Below are positions 1 to 7,518 of a stretch of 30,291 nt of DNA, piece by piece. The stretch's first letter is position 1. Every line of letters starts with the position of its first letter. A program made the translations under genes and the position numbers. The notes under the pieces were generated by a model. The model saw only the letters and a program-made list of their open reading frames with translations. It made no database searches and had not been told where the DNA came from. Source of the stretch: JBGVSA01 sp041807905 (GTDB lineage: Bacteria; Pseudomonadota; Gammaproteobacteria; Burkholderiales; Rhodocyclaceae); assembly GCF_041807905.1 (NCBI RefSeq), contig NZ_JBGVSA010000033.1:1-30291 (forward strand), read 5' to 3'.

Positions 1-621
1 GCGAACCTCGACAGGATGAAGGCCGACCCGCGCTTCCAGAACTGCCCACCGGCACAGAAGCGCATCGCCTGCCAGGAGGTGAACCTCATGTGGGCGGGGC
101 ACAACGCCTGGGCGCGCGCATTCGAGACCGCGCAGAAGAAAGTGGCCGGCGTGGAAGGGCAGATGGCGCTCACGCAAGCCGATCTGAACGCCTGTAGGGT
201 GCCTGCCAAACCAGTCCCTCCGCCTGTGCAAGCTGCACCGCAAGTGCTGCCGCCGGTGATCAACCTCGGGGCGGATGCGCTCTTCAAGTTCGACAAGAGC
301 GGCGCGGCCGACATGTTGCCCGAGGGGCGCGCCAAGCTCGACGTACTGGCCGAGACTTTGCAGAAAGTGAAGACCGTCAAGGCGCTGAGCATCGTCGGCC
401 ACACCGACCGGCTCGGTACGGAGGCCTACAACGCAGCTCTGTCGCAGCGCCGCGCGGACACCGTGATGGCCTACCTCAAGGCGCGCGGCGTGACGCCGCC
501 GATGCGCGCCCAGGGCGTGGGCAGCGGCTCGCCGCTGGTGCAATGCCCGGGGCCGGCGAGCAATGCGGTCAAGGCGTGCCTGCAGCCGAACCGGCGCGTG
601 GAGATCCGCGTGGAGCAGTAG
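1..621 (+). CDS. OmpA-family outer-membrane protein, 3' part (5' end outside window)
   Basis: The reading frame is open at base 1 and ends with TAG at 619-621, so the gene is cut by the window edge. The Met at 16 is not a persuasive start because it has no ribosome site and no signal peptide. The visible part has a Cys-containing N-terminal segment, a Pro/Val/Ala-rich linker (around bases 200-250) and then a typical OmpA C-terminal domain. That domain holds the GHTDRLGTEAYN..LS.RRA core and a closing NRRVEI, the Asp and Arg positions that in the family bind the diaminopimelate of peptidoglycan. The expected role is anchoring the outer membrane to the cell wall. A disulfide between Cys residues of the last 40 residues (LVQCPG and KACLQP) is possible. 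A regulator gene follows 32 bp downstream. Confidence 0.85.
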   Translation, partial: ANLDRMKADPRFQNCPPAQKRIACQEVNLMWAGHNAWARAFETAQKKVAGVEGQMALTQADLNACRVPAKPVPPPVQAAPQVLPPVINLGADALFKFDKSGAADMLPEGRAKLDVLAETLQKVKTVKALSIVGHTDRLGTEAYNAALSQRRADTVMAYLKARGVTPPMRAQGVGSGSPLVQCPGPASNAVKACLQPNRRVEIRVEQ

Positions 622-653
622 TCGACGGAATCGGACCTTACGGAGGGACCCCC

Positions 654-1271
654 ATGAAACGGATCGGACATGCAAGGATCGCCATCGCTGTCGACCAACC
701 TGTAGCAGCACTTGCGATATCCGCGCTCATCGATGCGCATGACGATATGGAAATCGTCGGCTCGGTCCATTGGAGCGATGGCGCGGAAGGGATACCGAAG
801 CTCGGCGCCGATCTATTGGTCATATTGGCTTCGCACATGAACGTCGCCGCTCTCCACGTGATCGACCACTTGATCAATGAAGCGATGGAGCACTGCAAGA
901 TCGTGGCCGTCGTGCCGAGCCTGAGCCATCCCATAGCGTCCGGTCTGCGTCACAGCGGGGTGAACGCGGTGGTGCCGGAAGCTGCCGTCGAAGCGACTTT
1001 GTCGGACGTCATTCGCGCTGTGCTGAACGGCTACAGTTGTATGCCATTGATGAGTACCGCGGGCGTGCCCACCTTTTCCCACAAGGAATATTCGGTCCTC
1101 GTCGGCCTTGCCGCCGGGCTGTCGAACAAGGACATCGCCCGCAATCTTGAGCTGAGCCCCAAGACCGTCAGCACTCACCGGGCAAACATATTCCGCAAAC
1201 TGGGCGTCAGGAGCGAGCCGGAATTTGCGCGCATGTCGAAGGGGTGGGCCGGAGAGTGGCCCGTGCGGTGA
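654..1271 (+). CDS. LuxR/FixJ-type response-regulator-like transcription factor with degenerate receiver
   Basis: A 205-residue protein. The ATG at 654 is chosen because GGAGGG (642-647) lies 6 nt upstream; an earlier in-frame start at 543 lies inside the OmpA gene. The N-terminal ~120 residues follow the receiver pattern (ARIAIAVDQP... VSALIDAHDDMEIVG... ADLLVIL). However, the place where the phosphoacceptor Asp normally sits, at the end of the ADLLVIL strand, is Leu. The C-terminus is a clear LuxR helix-turn-helix (EYSVLVGLAAGLSNKDIARNLELSPKTVSTH split over two helices, then a KLGV ending). It is probably a DNA-binding regulator controlled by something other than Asp phosphorylation. No partner histidine kinase is visible. 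The target is unknown. Confidence 0.8.
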   Translation: MKRIGHARIAIAVDQPVAALAISALIDAHDDMEIVGSVHWSDGAEGIPKLGADLLVILASHMNVAALHVIDHLINEAMEHCKIVAVVPSLSHPIASGLRHSGVNAVVPEAAVEATLSDVIRAVLNGYSCMPLMSTAGVPTFSHKEYSVLVGLAAGLSNKDIARNLELSPKTVSTHRANIFRKLGVRSEPEFARMSKGWAGEWPVR

Positions 1272-1290
1272 CTGAGCTTGCCTGATCGAA

Positions 1291-1305
1291 AGGCCCTACG
1301 GGCCT
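1291..1305 (+). terminator. Short perfect hairpin after the LuxR-type gene
   Basis: AGGCCC-TAC-GGGCCT forms a perfect 6-bp stem with a 3-nt loop, 19 bp after the stop codon. No T run follows, so as an intrinsic terminator it is weak; it may only protect the 3' end of the transcript. Confidence 0.3.
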
Positions 1306-1310
1306 GGGGC

Positions 1311-1350
1311 GTAACACGGATTTGGCGATCCAGCGATCCTGTGTTACGGT
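1311..1350 (+). promoter_or_regulatory. Possible cold-shock gene promoter overlapped by an inverted repeat
   Basis: TTGGCG (1322-1327) and TACGGT (1345-1350) are separated by 17 bp and could be -35/-10 elements, though the -10 is poor. The arms GTAACAC (1311-1317) and GTGTTAC (1341-1347) form an inverted repeat that brackets the -35 and touches the -10, and GCGATCC is directly repeated at 1325-1331 and 1333-1339. If this is the promoter, the leader before the cold-shock start would be about 190 nt, in the range known for cspA-type mRNAs. This is inference from spacing only. Confidence 0.3.
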
Positions 1351-1545
1351 AGAAAACAGAGATTCACGCAAGATAGCTTCATCCAAGGCCTTTTCCGGCC
1401 GTTCGTGGTTGTTCCCTCAGGCCCTTTTCGCGATCGGCCTGCAATAGATTCCCCACTGGTTGTTCTTGAGTTTTTTCTTCCTCTGCTTGCCATGCTGGCT
1501 CGCGGAGCGATTCACTTTTATTCAATTTTTCGAAGGAAACAAAAA

Positions 1546-1758
1546 ATGACTGTGCAGACTGGTACCGTGAAATGGTTCGACGACGCGAAGGGCTTTGGCT
1601 TTATCGCTCCGTCCGACGGCTCCAAGGACCTCTTCGCCCATCACAGCGAGATTCGCAATGAAGGGGGGTTTCGCACCCTGGCCGAAGGGGCGAAGGTCGA
1701 GTTCGAGGTCAAACCAGGGGCAAAGGGCCCCCAGGCCGTCAATATCCGTACGCTCTGA
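1546..1758 (+). CDS. Cold-shock domain protein (CspA family)
   Basis: A 70-residue protein, the usual size of CspA-type RNA chaperones that bind single-stranded nucleic acid and melt mRNA structure. The start at 1546 is set by AAGGA (1533-1537) 8 nt upstream and by the family start (MxxQTGTVKWF). RNP1 is KGFGFI and RNP2 is the LFAHHS motif. The second position of RNP2 is Phe and the usual VHFS is AHHS, a common variant in Burkholderiales. It sits behind about 270 bp of non-coding DNA, T-rich just before the gene, which would give a long 5' leader as in temperature-regulated csp genes. A stem-loop and a small conserved-looking gene follow. The identity of the paralogue cannot be fixed. Confidence 0.93.
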   Translation: MTVQTGTVKWFDDAKGFGFIAPSDGSKDLFAHHSEIRNEGGFRTLAEGAKVEFEVKPGAKGPQAVNIRTL

Positions 1759-1783
1759 TCCCGCCTCAGAAGGCTCTACCACC

Positions 1784-1802
1784 GGGCGTGTTCGACACGC
1801 CC
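1784..1802 (+). other. Stem-loop between cold-shock gene and next gene
   Basis: GGGCGTGT-TCG-ACACGCCC is a perfect 8-bp stem with a 3-nt loop, 25 bp after the csp stop. It is followed by CTCCAAAACC rather than a T run, so it is not a standard terminator. It could stabilise the csp mRNA or partly uncouple it from the downstream small gene. Confidence 0.5.
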
Positions 1803-1859
1803 CTCCAAAACCGCACCAAGACGGTCACAACCGATCGAGGTATTCACATCGAGATAATC

Positions 1860-2075
1860 ATGCATAACGAAACCATTGAGATAGGGCGCTTCCTTATCTC
1901 TCCCATGACAAGACCGGGCACCGACGGACGTTACATCGCCTCGGTTTCCATCCGCTCAGGACAGGGCATGGCGAGCATCGATCGCATCATGCGATTCACG
2001 CCAAGTTTTGCCAGTCCGAACGCCGCTCTTCGCTACGCCGCCAACGAAGGCAAAGCGTGGGCACTTCAGCATTGA
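1860..2075 (+). CDS. Small hypothetical protein downstream of csp
   Basis: A 71-residue protein beginning MHNETIEIG at 1860. An upstream in-frame ATG at 1788 lies inside the stem-loop and adds unconvincing sequence, so 1860 is preferred, although no strong ribosome site is seen. The sequence suggests a few beta strands (IGRFLISPMT, RYIASVSIRSG, DRIMRFTP) followed by a helix with evenly spaced Ala (NAALRYAANEGKAW). There is no signal peptide or membrane segment. I recall similar small proteins beside cold-shock genes in Burkholderiales, but no function is known to me. It resembles the protein on the opposite strand at 2160-2432. Confidence 0.6.
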   Translation: MHNETIEIGRFLISPMTRPGTDGRYIASVSIRSGQGMASIDRIMRFTPSFASPNAALRYAANEGKAWALQH

Positions 2076-2159
2076 CGCAGATTCACCGGCATCCGGATCC
2101 GGCCAGGGCGGGACTCGCCAACGCTGGTCGTGGGCGCACGCAGCCCGGTCACACGCCGC

Positions 2160-2432
2160 TCAACTGACTTCCCGTTCCGCCTCTGCGGGAAGGCGATCAA
2201 CCAGATCGCGCCCGAATCGTTCGGCCGCTCGGCGCGCATCCCCGATGCAATTGAAGTCCGGTCTCGGCGGCAGCTTCGAGACGGACGATTTTGCTGCCTT
2301 GACGTCCGTAATCCTTACCGAAGCCTGATACATGCGTGACGGAAGAACGCCGATTGCGCGAAGCGCGGTGTCCTTTACCTGGTACACCAGAGGTTCGACG
2401 AGAAACCCTTTGTAGAGCTCAGACGATTGCAT
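2160..2432 (-). CDS. Small hypothetical protein, distant look-alike of the csp-linked protein
   Basis: A 90-residue protein starting MQSSELYKG at 2432, with GGAG about 8 nt upstream on the minus strand. The layout repeats that of the 1860-2075 product: a short strand with F-L-x-x-P, a Y-x-ASV-x-I strand, a basic/Ser stretch, then a helix (IGDARRAAERFGRDLVD). It is soluble, with no signal peptide. It converges on the csp-linked gene with 84 bp between stops. A longer open frame continues upstream, but its sequence is low-complexity Arg/Ser-rich and looks like a shadow. No function can be assigned. Confidence 0.6.
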   Translation of the reverse strand: MQSSELYKGFLVEPLVYQVKDTALRAIGVLPSRMYQASVRITDVKAAKSSVSKLPPRPDFNCIGDARRAAERFGRDLVDRLPAEAEREVS

Positions 2433-3085
2433 CGCTAAATCTCCGTTGCTCGCTGTGGAGCCGTGGCTGAATACGACACCCTGTGAAGTGGTCACTCGGT
2501 GTGGAGGGAAACGCGGGGCCCTGTATCGACAGGGGAGGGAGTGGCGCGCATGCGGACAGTTGGAGCGCGGTCTTTCATAGTGCGCCCGGCGGGCCGCGGA
2601 CACAATGGAATGTGCAAAAAAAGCCGGTCGTTGAACTGAATGGAAAGAATCGATCGCATTCCGATCCCGCCCTTTCACAGGGATTCTCGTCCTGTGTACC
2701 AACTGAGTTGCTTCGGTCTCCGGGTTCCGTCTTTCGATGGAGCGGGAACGACCGGTTCTGCGCATCGACGATCTGGAGTCCGAGCCGATGCCTCTGTTCG
2801 TGCCAATGCTAATGTCATGATGTGCGAACGAAGACATGCAGCGCATGCCAAAATCGGCGCACTCATGGGCAGGGCCGGCCGCCTTGGCGCATGCACGGAC
2901 AAGTTCCTCCACATGCAGGACCGGCGGTGCGCTTCGGTCCGATGCAGGGCATGCCAATCCGCCGCTTGCAGGACAGGCGGCGACCGTCGCGGGATTGCTC
3001 TTTCGAGCCGGGCATGGCGAATGCTGATAGCTGGCGGTCTCCTGACTTAAGGCTTCCGGCAGGCCCTGTGGCTGCCGTTTCGACC
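2433..3085. other. 653-bp gene-poor region between divergent genes
   Basis: The open frames here have compositions typical of chance frames in GC-rich DNA (Arg/Ala/Ser/Cys-rich, no domain). The region must hold the promoters of the minus-strand small gene and possibly of treZ. Around 2650-2725 there is a fragment that on the minus strand reads like a tRNA D-arm (ACTCAGTTGGTA) next to a hairpin CACAGG/CCTGTG (2676-2681, 2691-2696). It does not fold as a proper tRNA. I see no confident promoter. Confidence 0.5.
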
Positions 3086-5026
3086 ATGACGGAATTCACT
3101 CGAGAGATCGATTGGCCGTACGCGCAAGGCGCCTCGGTGGCGGACGGCGCGGCGCACTTCCGCGTCTGGGCACCGGCTGTCGACACGGTAAAGATATGGC
3201 TGGAGGAGCGTGGGCGTGCGTACGTCATGCAGCGCGACGACGAAGGGTACTGCTCAGCCCATATCGCCAACATCGCAGCAGGTATGCGCTATCGCTACGA
3301 GCTGGACGGCGAGCGCTTCGCCGATCCGGCATCCCGCTGCCAGCCGGACGGCCCGCAAGGAGCGTCGATGTTGCTCGACGCGCGCCTTTGGGATTGGCGT
3401 GACGGCGACTGGCGCGGTGCTTCGATGCCCGGCCAGGTGGTGTACGAGTTGCACGTGGGTACCTATACGCACGCCGGCACGTTCGAAGCGTTGATCGCGC
3501 ACCTGCCCTATCTGAAGCGGCTTGGCGTCACGCTGATCGAACTGATGCCGATCGGCGAGTTCGAAGGGCGCTGGGATTGGGGCTACAACGGCGTGCATCC
3601 GTACGCGCCGTTCCATGGCTATGGGACGCCCCGACAGTTGTGCCGTTTTGTCGAAGCGGCGCATCTGGCAGGCATCGGCGTCATTGCCGACGTGGTCTAC
3701 AACCACCTCGGGCCGCGAGGGAATTTCCTCGCGCGGTTCAGCCCGGAATACTTCTCCGAGCGTCATCAAACGGACTGGGGCAAGGGCATCAATCTGGACG
3801 GCCCGCACTGCGGGCCAGTGCGCGATTTCTTTATCGACAACGCGTGTTACCTGATCCGCGAATTCCATCTGGACGGCTTGCGCATCGATGCCACGCAAGC
3901 ACTGTTCGACGACGGCTCGCCGCATTTCCTCGCCGAACTGTCGCAGCGTGCGCGGGCCGCCGCCGGCGAGCGAAGCATCGTGTTGATCGGCGAAAACGAA
4001 CCGCAGGACGTGATCTGCCTGCGACCGGTGGACAAGGGCGGATGGGGCCTGGATGCGGTGTGGAACGACGACTTTCACCACGCCTCGCGGGTCGCGCTCA
4101 CTGGCAGTCGGGATGGCTACTTTGTCGACTACACCGGCACGGCGCAGGAGCTGGCCGCATGCTTGCGGCACGGTTATCTGTTCCAGGGCCAATACTATTC
4201 GTGGCAGAGCCGCTATCGAGGTTCGCAGGTGACGGACGAGCCCGCGTGCGGGTTCGTGCACTTCCTGCAAAGTCATGACCAGGTGGGCAATTCCCTGGGG
4301 GGCCGGCGCGTGCTGGCCGTGAGCGATGCCGCCTCGGTGCGGGCCACGACGGCCCTGCTGCTGCTCGGTCCGCAGACGCCGATGATCTTCATGGGGCAGG
4401 AGTGGGGCGCGCCGCAGCCTTTTCCGTTCTTTACGGACGCCGGCGGCGACGAGGGGTTTGCCGACAGCGTGCGCAAGGGGCGCGACGATTTCGTCAGTCA
4501 GTTCGTGGCCATGAAGACCGAGCGTGCGCTGCACGCCATGCCCGACCCGTGCGATGACGACACGTTCGAGCGTGCGCGACTCGACCCCTCCGACGTGGAT
4601 GATGCCCCGTTGACGCGACTGCATCGAGACCTGCTGCGCGTGCGCCGCGAACTGCCGGCGATCGCCGCCCAGCGTCGCGAGCTGATCGATGTCTACGTAT
4701 TCAACGACCGGGCGGTGGCGATTCGCTGGAACCTGCCGGGCAACGAGGTCCTGCTGCTGCTCAACCTGGGCGCGGATCTGGCCGACCTGCCGGTGTCCGC
4801 GCCACTCATCGCCGACCCGCCCGACCGCCGCTGGCGCCTTTTCTGGTCGAGCGAAGATGTCGCCTACGGTGGCAGCGGCATCATCAATCCGCGACAGTCG
4901 GACGCCTGGCGCCTGCCCGGGCGCTGCGCCACCGTTCTGCTGCCGTCGGACGACCGCGAGCGAGCCGATGCGGAGCGCGGTTCGCCGCACGTACTGGCCG
5001 CCGCCAGGACCAGCCCGCCCGAATAG
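3086..5026 (+). CDS. treZ: Malto-oligosyltrehalose trehalohydrolase
   Basis: A 646-residue glycoside hydrolase family 13 enzyme that cleaves maltooligosyltrehalose (made by TreY) to free trehalose plus a shortened maltooligosaccharide in the cytoplasm. The N-terminal FRVWAP module (about residues 30-100) is followed by the catalytic barrel. Seen motifs are DVVYNH (202-207), GLRID with nucleophile D268, LIGEN with acid/base E303, and SHD with transition-state D398. The long insert NLDGPHCGPVRDFFIDN is typical of TreZ rather than GlgB or GlgX. The ATG at 3086 fits the family start but has no good ribosome site; a GTG at 3068 in the same frame is an alternative. No treY, treS, glgB or glgX lies in the window, so this copy stands alone. 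Confidence 0.88.
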   Translation: MTEFTREIDWPYAQGASVADGAAHFRVWAPAVDTVKIWLEERGRAYVMQRDDEGYCSAHIANIAAGMRYRYELDGERFADPASRCQPDGPQGASMLLDARLWDWRDGDWRGASMPGQVVYELHVGTYTHAGTFEALIAHLPYLKRLGVTLIELMPIGEFEGRWDWGYNGVHPYAPFHGYGTPRQLCRFVEAAHLAGIGVIADVVYNHLGPRGNFLARFSPEYFSERHQTDWGKGINLDGPHCGPVRDFFIDNACYLIREFHLDGLRIDATQALFDDGSPHFLAELSQRARAAAGERSIVLIGENEPQDVICLRPVDKGGWGLDAVWNDDFHHASRVALTGSRDGYFVDYTGTAQELAACLRHGYLFQGQYYSWQSRYRGSQVTDEPACGFVHFLQSHDQVGNSLGGRRVLAVSDAASVRATTALLLLGPQTPMIFMGQEWGAPQPFPFFTDAGGDEGFADSVRKGRDDFVSQFVAMKTERALHAMPDPCDDDTFERARLDPSDVDDAPLTRLHRDLLRVRRELPAIAAQRRELIDVYVFNDRAVAIRWNLPGNEVLLLLNLGADLADLPVSAPLIADPPDRRWRLFWSSEDVAYGGSGIINPRQSDAWRLPGRCATVLLPSDDRERADAERGSPHVLAAARTSPPE

Positions 5027-5227
5027 CCCGACGCTTTCGACGCGCCCAGCGCATGGCTGCTGGCCTTGCCAATCCGCATCGCTCCGGCATGGTGTGTTCG
5101 CAGGTGTGCGATCTTGCTCAGGTCGCTTTGCGCCCCGGTGCTAGGCTACTTCGCCGCATTGGCGGCGTCGGGCATGCGACTTCCCGTCGGCCCCGGCGAC
5201 ACGACCGAACCGGAAGGATGCACCCAC

Positions 5228-6970
5228 ATGCTTCGGCGCCTGGCCCTATCCACGTTGTCGCTCGTCGTGCTGGTGGCGACCGCCGCCCTGATCCTGTATC
5301 CCCGGCTGGTGCTCCAATTGGTGAATCGGGGCGACCTGCCATTCTTTGCGCTGTCGATCGAGGACTACGCCCAGGCGCTGGCCGAGGGCGTCTGGTGGCC
5401 TCGCTGGTCGGCTTCGATTGCCCAGGGGCTCGGCAGCCCGACGTTCGTCTATTACCCGCCGCTGTACTTCGTCTCCGCCGCGCTGGCGCGTGCCGGGCTG
5501 GGCGATACGTGGCTGGCGATCCGCGTTCTCGATCTGCTGGCGAGCGTAGCCATCGGTCTGGTCGGCTGGGCATTCTCGCGCGCCGCCAGGTTTGGCTATC
5601 GGCCTGCCTTGCTGGTCGCCGTGGTGTGCATGGTGTCGCCGTTCCAGATCCGCACCTTGCTGGAGGTATCCGGGCTGCCGTGGAATTTTGCCTACCCGTT
5701 CGGACTGGCGTTGTTCTGCGCGACGCTCTATCCGGGCTGCAACGCGCGACGGGCGTTCGTCGTCTGGCTGGCGACGCTGCTGCTGACGTCGACCCACCTG
5801 CTGATGGCTTTCATGTGTTTGTTGTGCCTGCCCGTCGGGCTGCTCGTGCACGCGGCTCAGCGTTCGGCATGGCGCGAGATTTTCGTCAAAGGCCTCGCGT
5901 GCTGCGCGGGCTTTGCGGCCGCGGCGTTCGCATGGTTGCCCGCGATGAGCCTGAATGCCTATCGCAACGTGGCGGGCTACGTGCAGGACGTCGACTGGCA
6001 CGCGGGCTTTGCGATGCCGTTCTGGAACGTGCAGCGCTATGGCATCCGATGGGCGTATTTCCAGTGGGGCGTGGCGGCGGTTCTGTTGCTCAACATGGTG
6101 CTGCTGCTGTACGCCATGTGGAGGTTGCGCGATGTACTCAGCGCGCCACGGTGGCGCTTCAGCCTGGGCATGCTGGCCTGCGCCGGGGTGGCGCTCCTGT
6201 TCGCGTCGCAACTCACGCTGCCATTGTGGCTGGCGAGCGAGACCTTGCGATCGGTGCAGTATGCGTACCGTTTTTTTGCCGTGGCGTCATTGGTAGTTGC
6301 CTTGTTGACCGGTTATCTCGGGGTGCGGAGCTACGTGACGCTTGGCTGGTCCGGGCCGACCCTGGCGCTAAGCGCCGCCATCGCCGCGAACGGATTGCTG
6401 CTGGCAGCGACCGTCGTCAATTTCGCCCATGGGACGCCGACGACTTACTCTGCGATCATTCCGGCCGACCTCGCCCAACGTAGCGCGGTGCGCGCTTTCC
6501 TGCCGGCGGCAGCGGGCAATTTCGGCTGGCAGTCGTACCTGCAGCAAGGCGGCTTAAGCGGTGAATGCGCACGGCAGGGGCTGACCTGCACGACCGAGCT
6601 GCGGTCCACGCATCGCGCCGCATGGCATGTCAGCGCACAGCGTGACAGCGTGGTGGTCTTGCCGCTGTTGGCGTTCCCAGCCTGGTCGGTGAGCGTCAAT
6701 GGAAATCCGACGACAGCATCGACGGATGCCAGGACTGGCCTCGTGACGGTCGCCCTCGACAAGGGCGACAGTCGAATCGCTGTGCGCTGGGATCATCTGC
6801 CGCAGGAGCGGCTCAGCCTGTACGTCAGCCTCGCCGGCGTTGTGCTGCCGCTATTGGTGCTGATGGGGTGGGCAGCAAAGCGACGCGCTGCGCCCGATCG
6901 CGCTACACTGCGCCCCCACACAGGAGGTGCCGGATTCGCCACCGGCCACACCGTCAAAGATGAGAGTTGA
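5228..6970 (+). CDS. Multi-spanning membrane protein, YfhO / PTPS-related family
   Basis: A 580-residue protein with about ten or more hydrophobic spans. The start MLRRLALS at 5228 has GGAAGG (5212-5217) 10 nt upstream and opens directly with a membrane segment. The extracytoplasmic stretch after the first span (EDYAQALAEGVWWPRW followed by GSPTFVYYPPLY) matches what I know of the '6-pyruvoyl-tetrahydropterin synthase-related' membrane family. That family resembles GT-C glycosyltransferases and YfhO. The last ~110 residues before a final span are a soluble beta-rich domain (PAWSVSVNGNPTTA...RIAVRWDHLP) like the C-terminus of YfhO proteins. A transferase acting on lipid-linked sugar at the outer face of the inner membrane is plausible but not shown. 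The stop overlaps the next gene by 11 nt. Confidence 0.75.
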   Translation: MLRRLALSTLSLVVLVATAALILYPRLVLQLVNRGDLPFFALSIEDYAQALAEGVWWPRWSASIAQGLGSPTFVYYPPLYFVSAALARAGLGDTWLAIRVLDLLASVAIGLVGWAFSRAARFGYRPALLVAVVCMVSPFQIRTLLEVSGLPWNFAYPFGLALFCATLYPGCNARRAFVVWLATLLLTSTHLLMAFMCLLCLPVGLLVHAAQRSAWREIFVKGLACCAGFAAAAFAWLPAMSLNAYRNVAGYVQDVDWHAGFAMPFWNVQRYGIRWAYFQWGVAAVLLLNMVLLLYAMWRLRDVLSAPRWRFSLGMLACAGVALLFASQLTLPLWLASETLRSVQYAYRFFAVASLVVALLTGYLGVRSYVTLGWSGPTLALSAAIAANGLLLAATVVNFAHGTPTTYSAIIPADLAQRSAVRAFLPAAAGNFGWQSYLQQGGLSGECARQGLTCTTELRSTHRAAWHVSAQRDSVVVLPLLAFPAWSVSVNGNPTTASTDARTGLVTVALDKGDSRIAVRWDHLPQERLSLYVSLAGVVLPLLVLMGWAAKRRAAPDRATLRPHTGGAGFATGHTVKDES

Positions 6971-7280
6971 TCTTCAAGTACCGTTTGCAGAGAAGGACGA
7001 GGCAAAGAGCTTGGGCGCGCGTTGGGATGCGACGCGCAAGGTCTGGTACGTGATGAGTCCTCCGAACCTGGCAAGTTTCCAGCGCTGGTTGCCCGGCTCC
7101 GCTGCTCAGTCCGAGTCGAGCCGCTCACTGGCGACGCCCCGGACCAGCGCGCCGCGCAAGGACTTCTCTGAAGGTCAGACGGTGGCCGGCACGGGGTACT
7201 TCGCGCTTGCCTGCGACTGCCTGCCGTGGGTCGGATGTTCCAGGTGCCGCGAGACAGTGCGGCAGCGCTGGGGCACGTAA
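6960..7280 (+). CDS. DUF5710-domain protein with C-terminal Cys cluster
   Basis: A 106-residue protein. Residues 5-35 are the DUF5710 signature (VPFAEKDEAKSLGARWDATRKVWYV), a small domain also found in DNA primases and toprim-type plasmid proteins. A Ser/Arg-rich linker follows, then C85-x-C87-x5-C93-x2-C96, a likely zinc site. The ATG at 6960 lies inside the end of the upstream membrane-protein gene (11-nt overlap), suggesting translational coupling. A GTG at 6927 in the same frame would add 11 residues, but the perfect Shine-Dalgarno AGGAGG at 6922-6927 is too close to it and too far from 6960, so the start is unsettled. Function is unknown; nucleic-acid binding is only a guess from the domain's company elsewhere. 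Confidence 0.75.
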   Translation: MRVDLQVPFAEKDEAKSLGARWDATRKVWYVMSPPNLASFQRWLPGSAAQSESSRSLATPRTSAPRKDFSEGQTVAGTGYFALACDCLPWVGCSRCRETVRQRWGT

Positions 7281-7503
7281 TCGGTCTGTCGCCCAGCGTT
7301 CCTGTTCACAATTGAGTTACGTCGGGCGAGCCTGTTTCGCTTGATTCTTCCAGCGCCTGGCGTCTGCCATACGCTCATCTGCCCGCCGCCTCCGGCGCGG
7401 CTTGGCCACGCCTTTCCCTCCCTTTGATGACGACTTGCCGCCGCGGCGGCGGGCTGTTCATGCGCGCCTGTCAATCGGGGGGTGCGCTTGCCAGTAAGAA
7501 TTA
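7281..7503. other. Non-coding upstream part of the nrdD control region
   Basis: No credible gene. It contains a 14-bp perfect palindrome GCCGCCGCGGCGGC (7437-7450), not followed by a T run. The sequence turns sharply AT-rich after about 7495, where the nrdD regulatory boxes start. Confidence 0.5.
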
Positions 7504-7517
7504 TTGATCCGCCTCAA
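7504..7517 (+). promoter_or_regulatory. FNR/ANR-type box upstream of nrdD
   Basis: TTGAT-CCGC-CTCAA matches the FNR consensus TTGAT-N4-ATCAA at 9 of 10 fixed positions. It lies 136 bp upstream of the nrdD start, as expected for activation of the anaerobic ribonucleotide reductase without oxygen. If it acts as a class II site (centre at -41.5), transcription would start near 7552. Confidence 0.75.
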
Positions 7518-7518
7518 A

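Noticed and set aside
2640..3050. 136-codon open frame upstream of treZ as a small gene
   Set aside because: The composition is Arg/Cys/Ala-rich without any recognisable pattern or ribosome site, and it overlaps other equally long chance frames.
3254..4990. Long open frame of 578 codons antisense to treZ
   Set aside because: It mirrors treZ codons in GC-rich DNA, has no domain and is rich in Arg/His/Gln; treZ itself has all catalytic motifs.
5246..6211. Long open frame antisense to the YfhO-like gene
   Set aside because: Very rich in Arg/Gln/His with no motif; it is a reflection of the membrane-protein codons on the other strand.
7437..7450. GCCGCCGCGGCGGC palindrome as terminator or operator
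   Set aside because: No T run follows, and simple GC-repeat palindromes are expected by chance in DNA of this composition.
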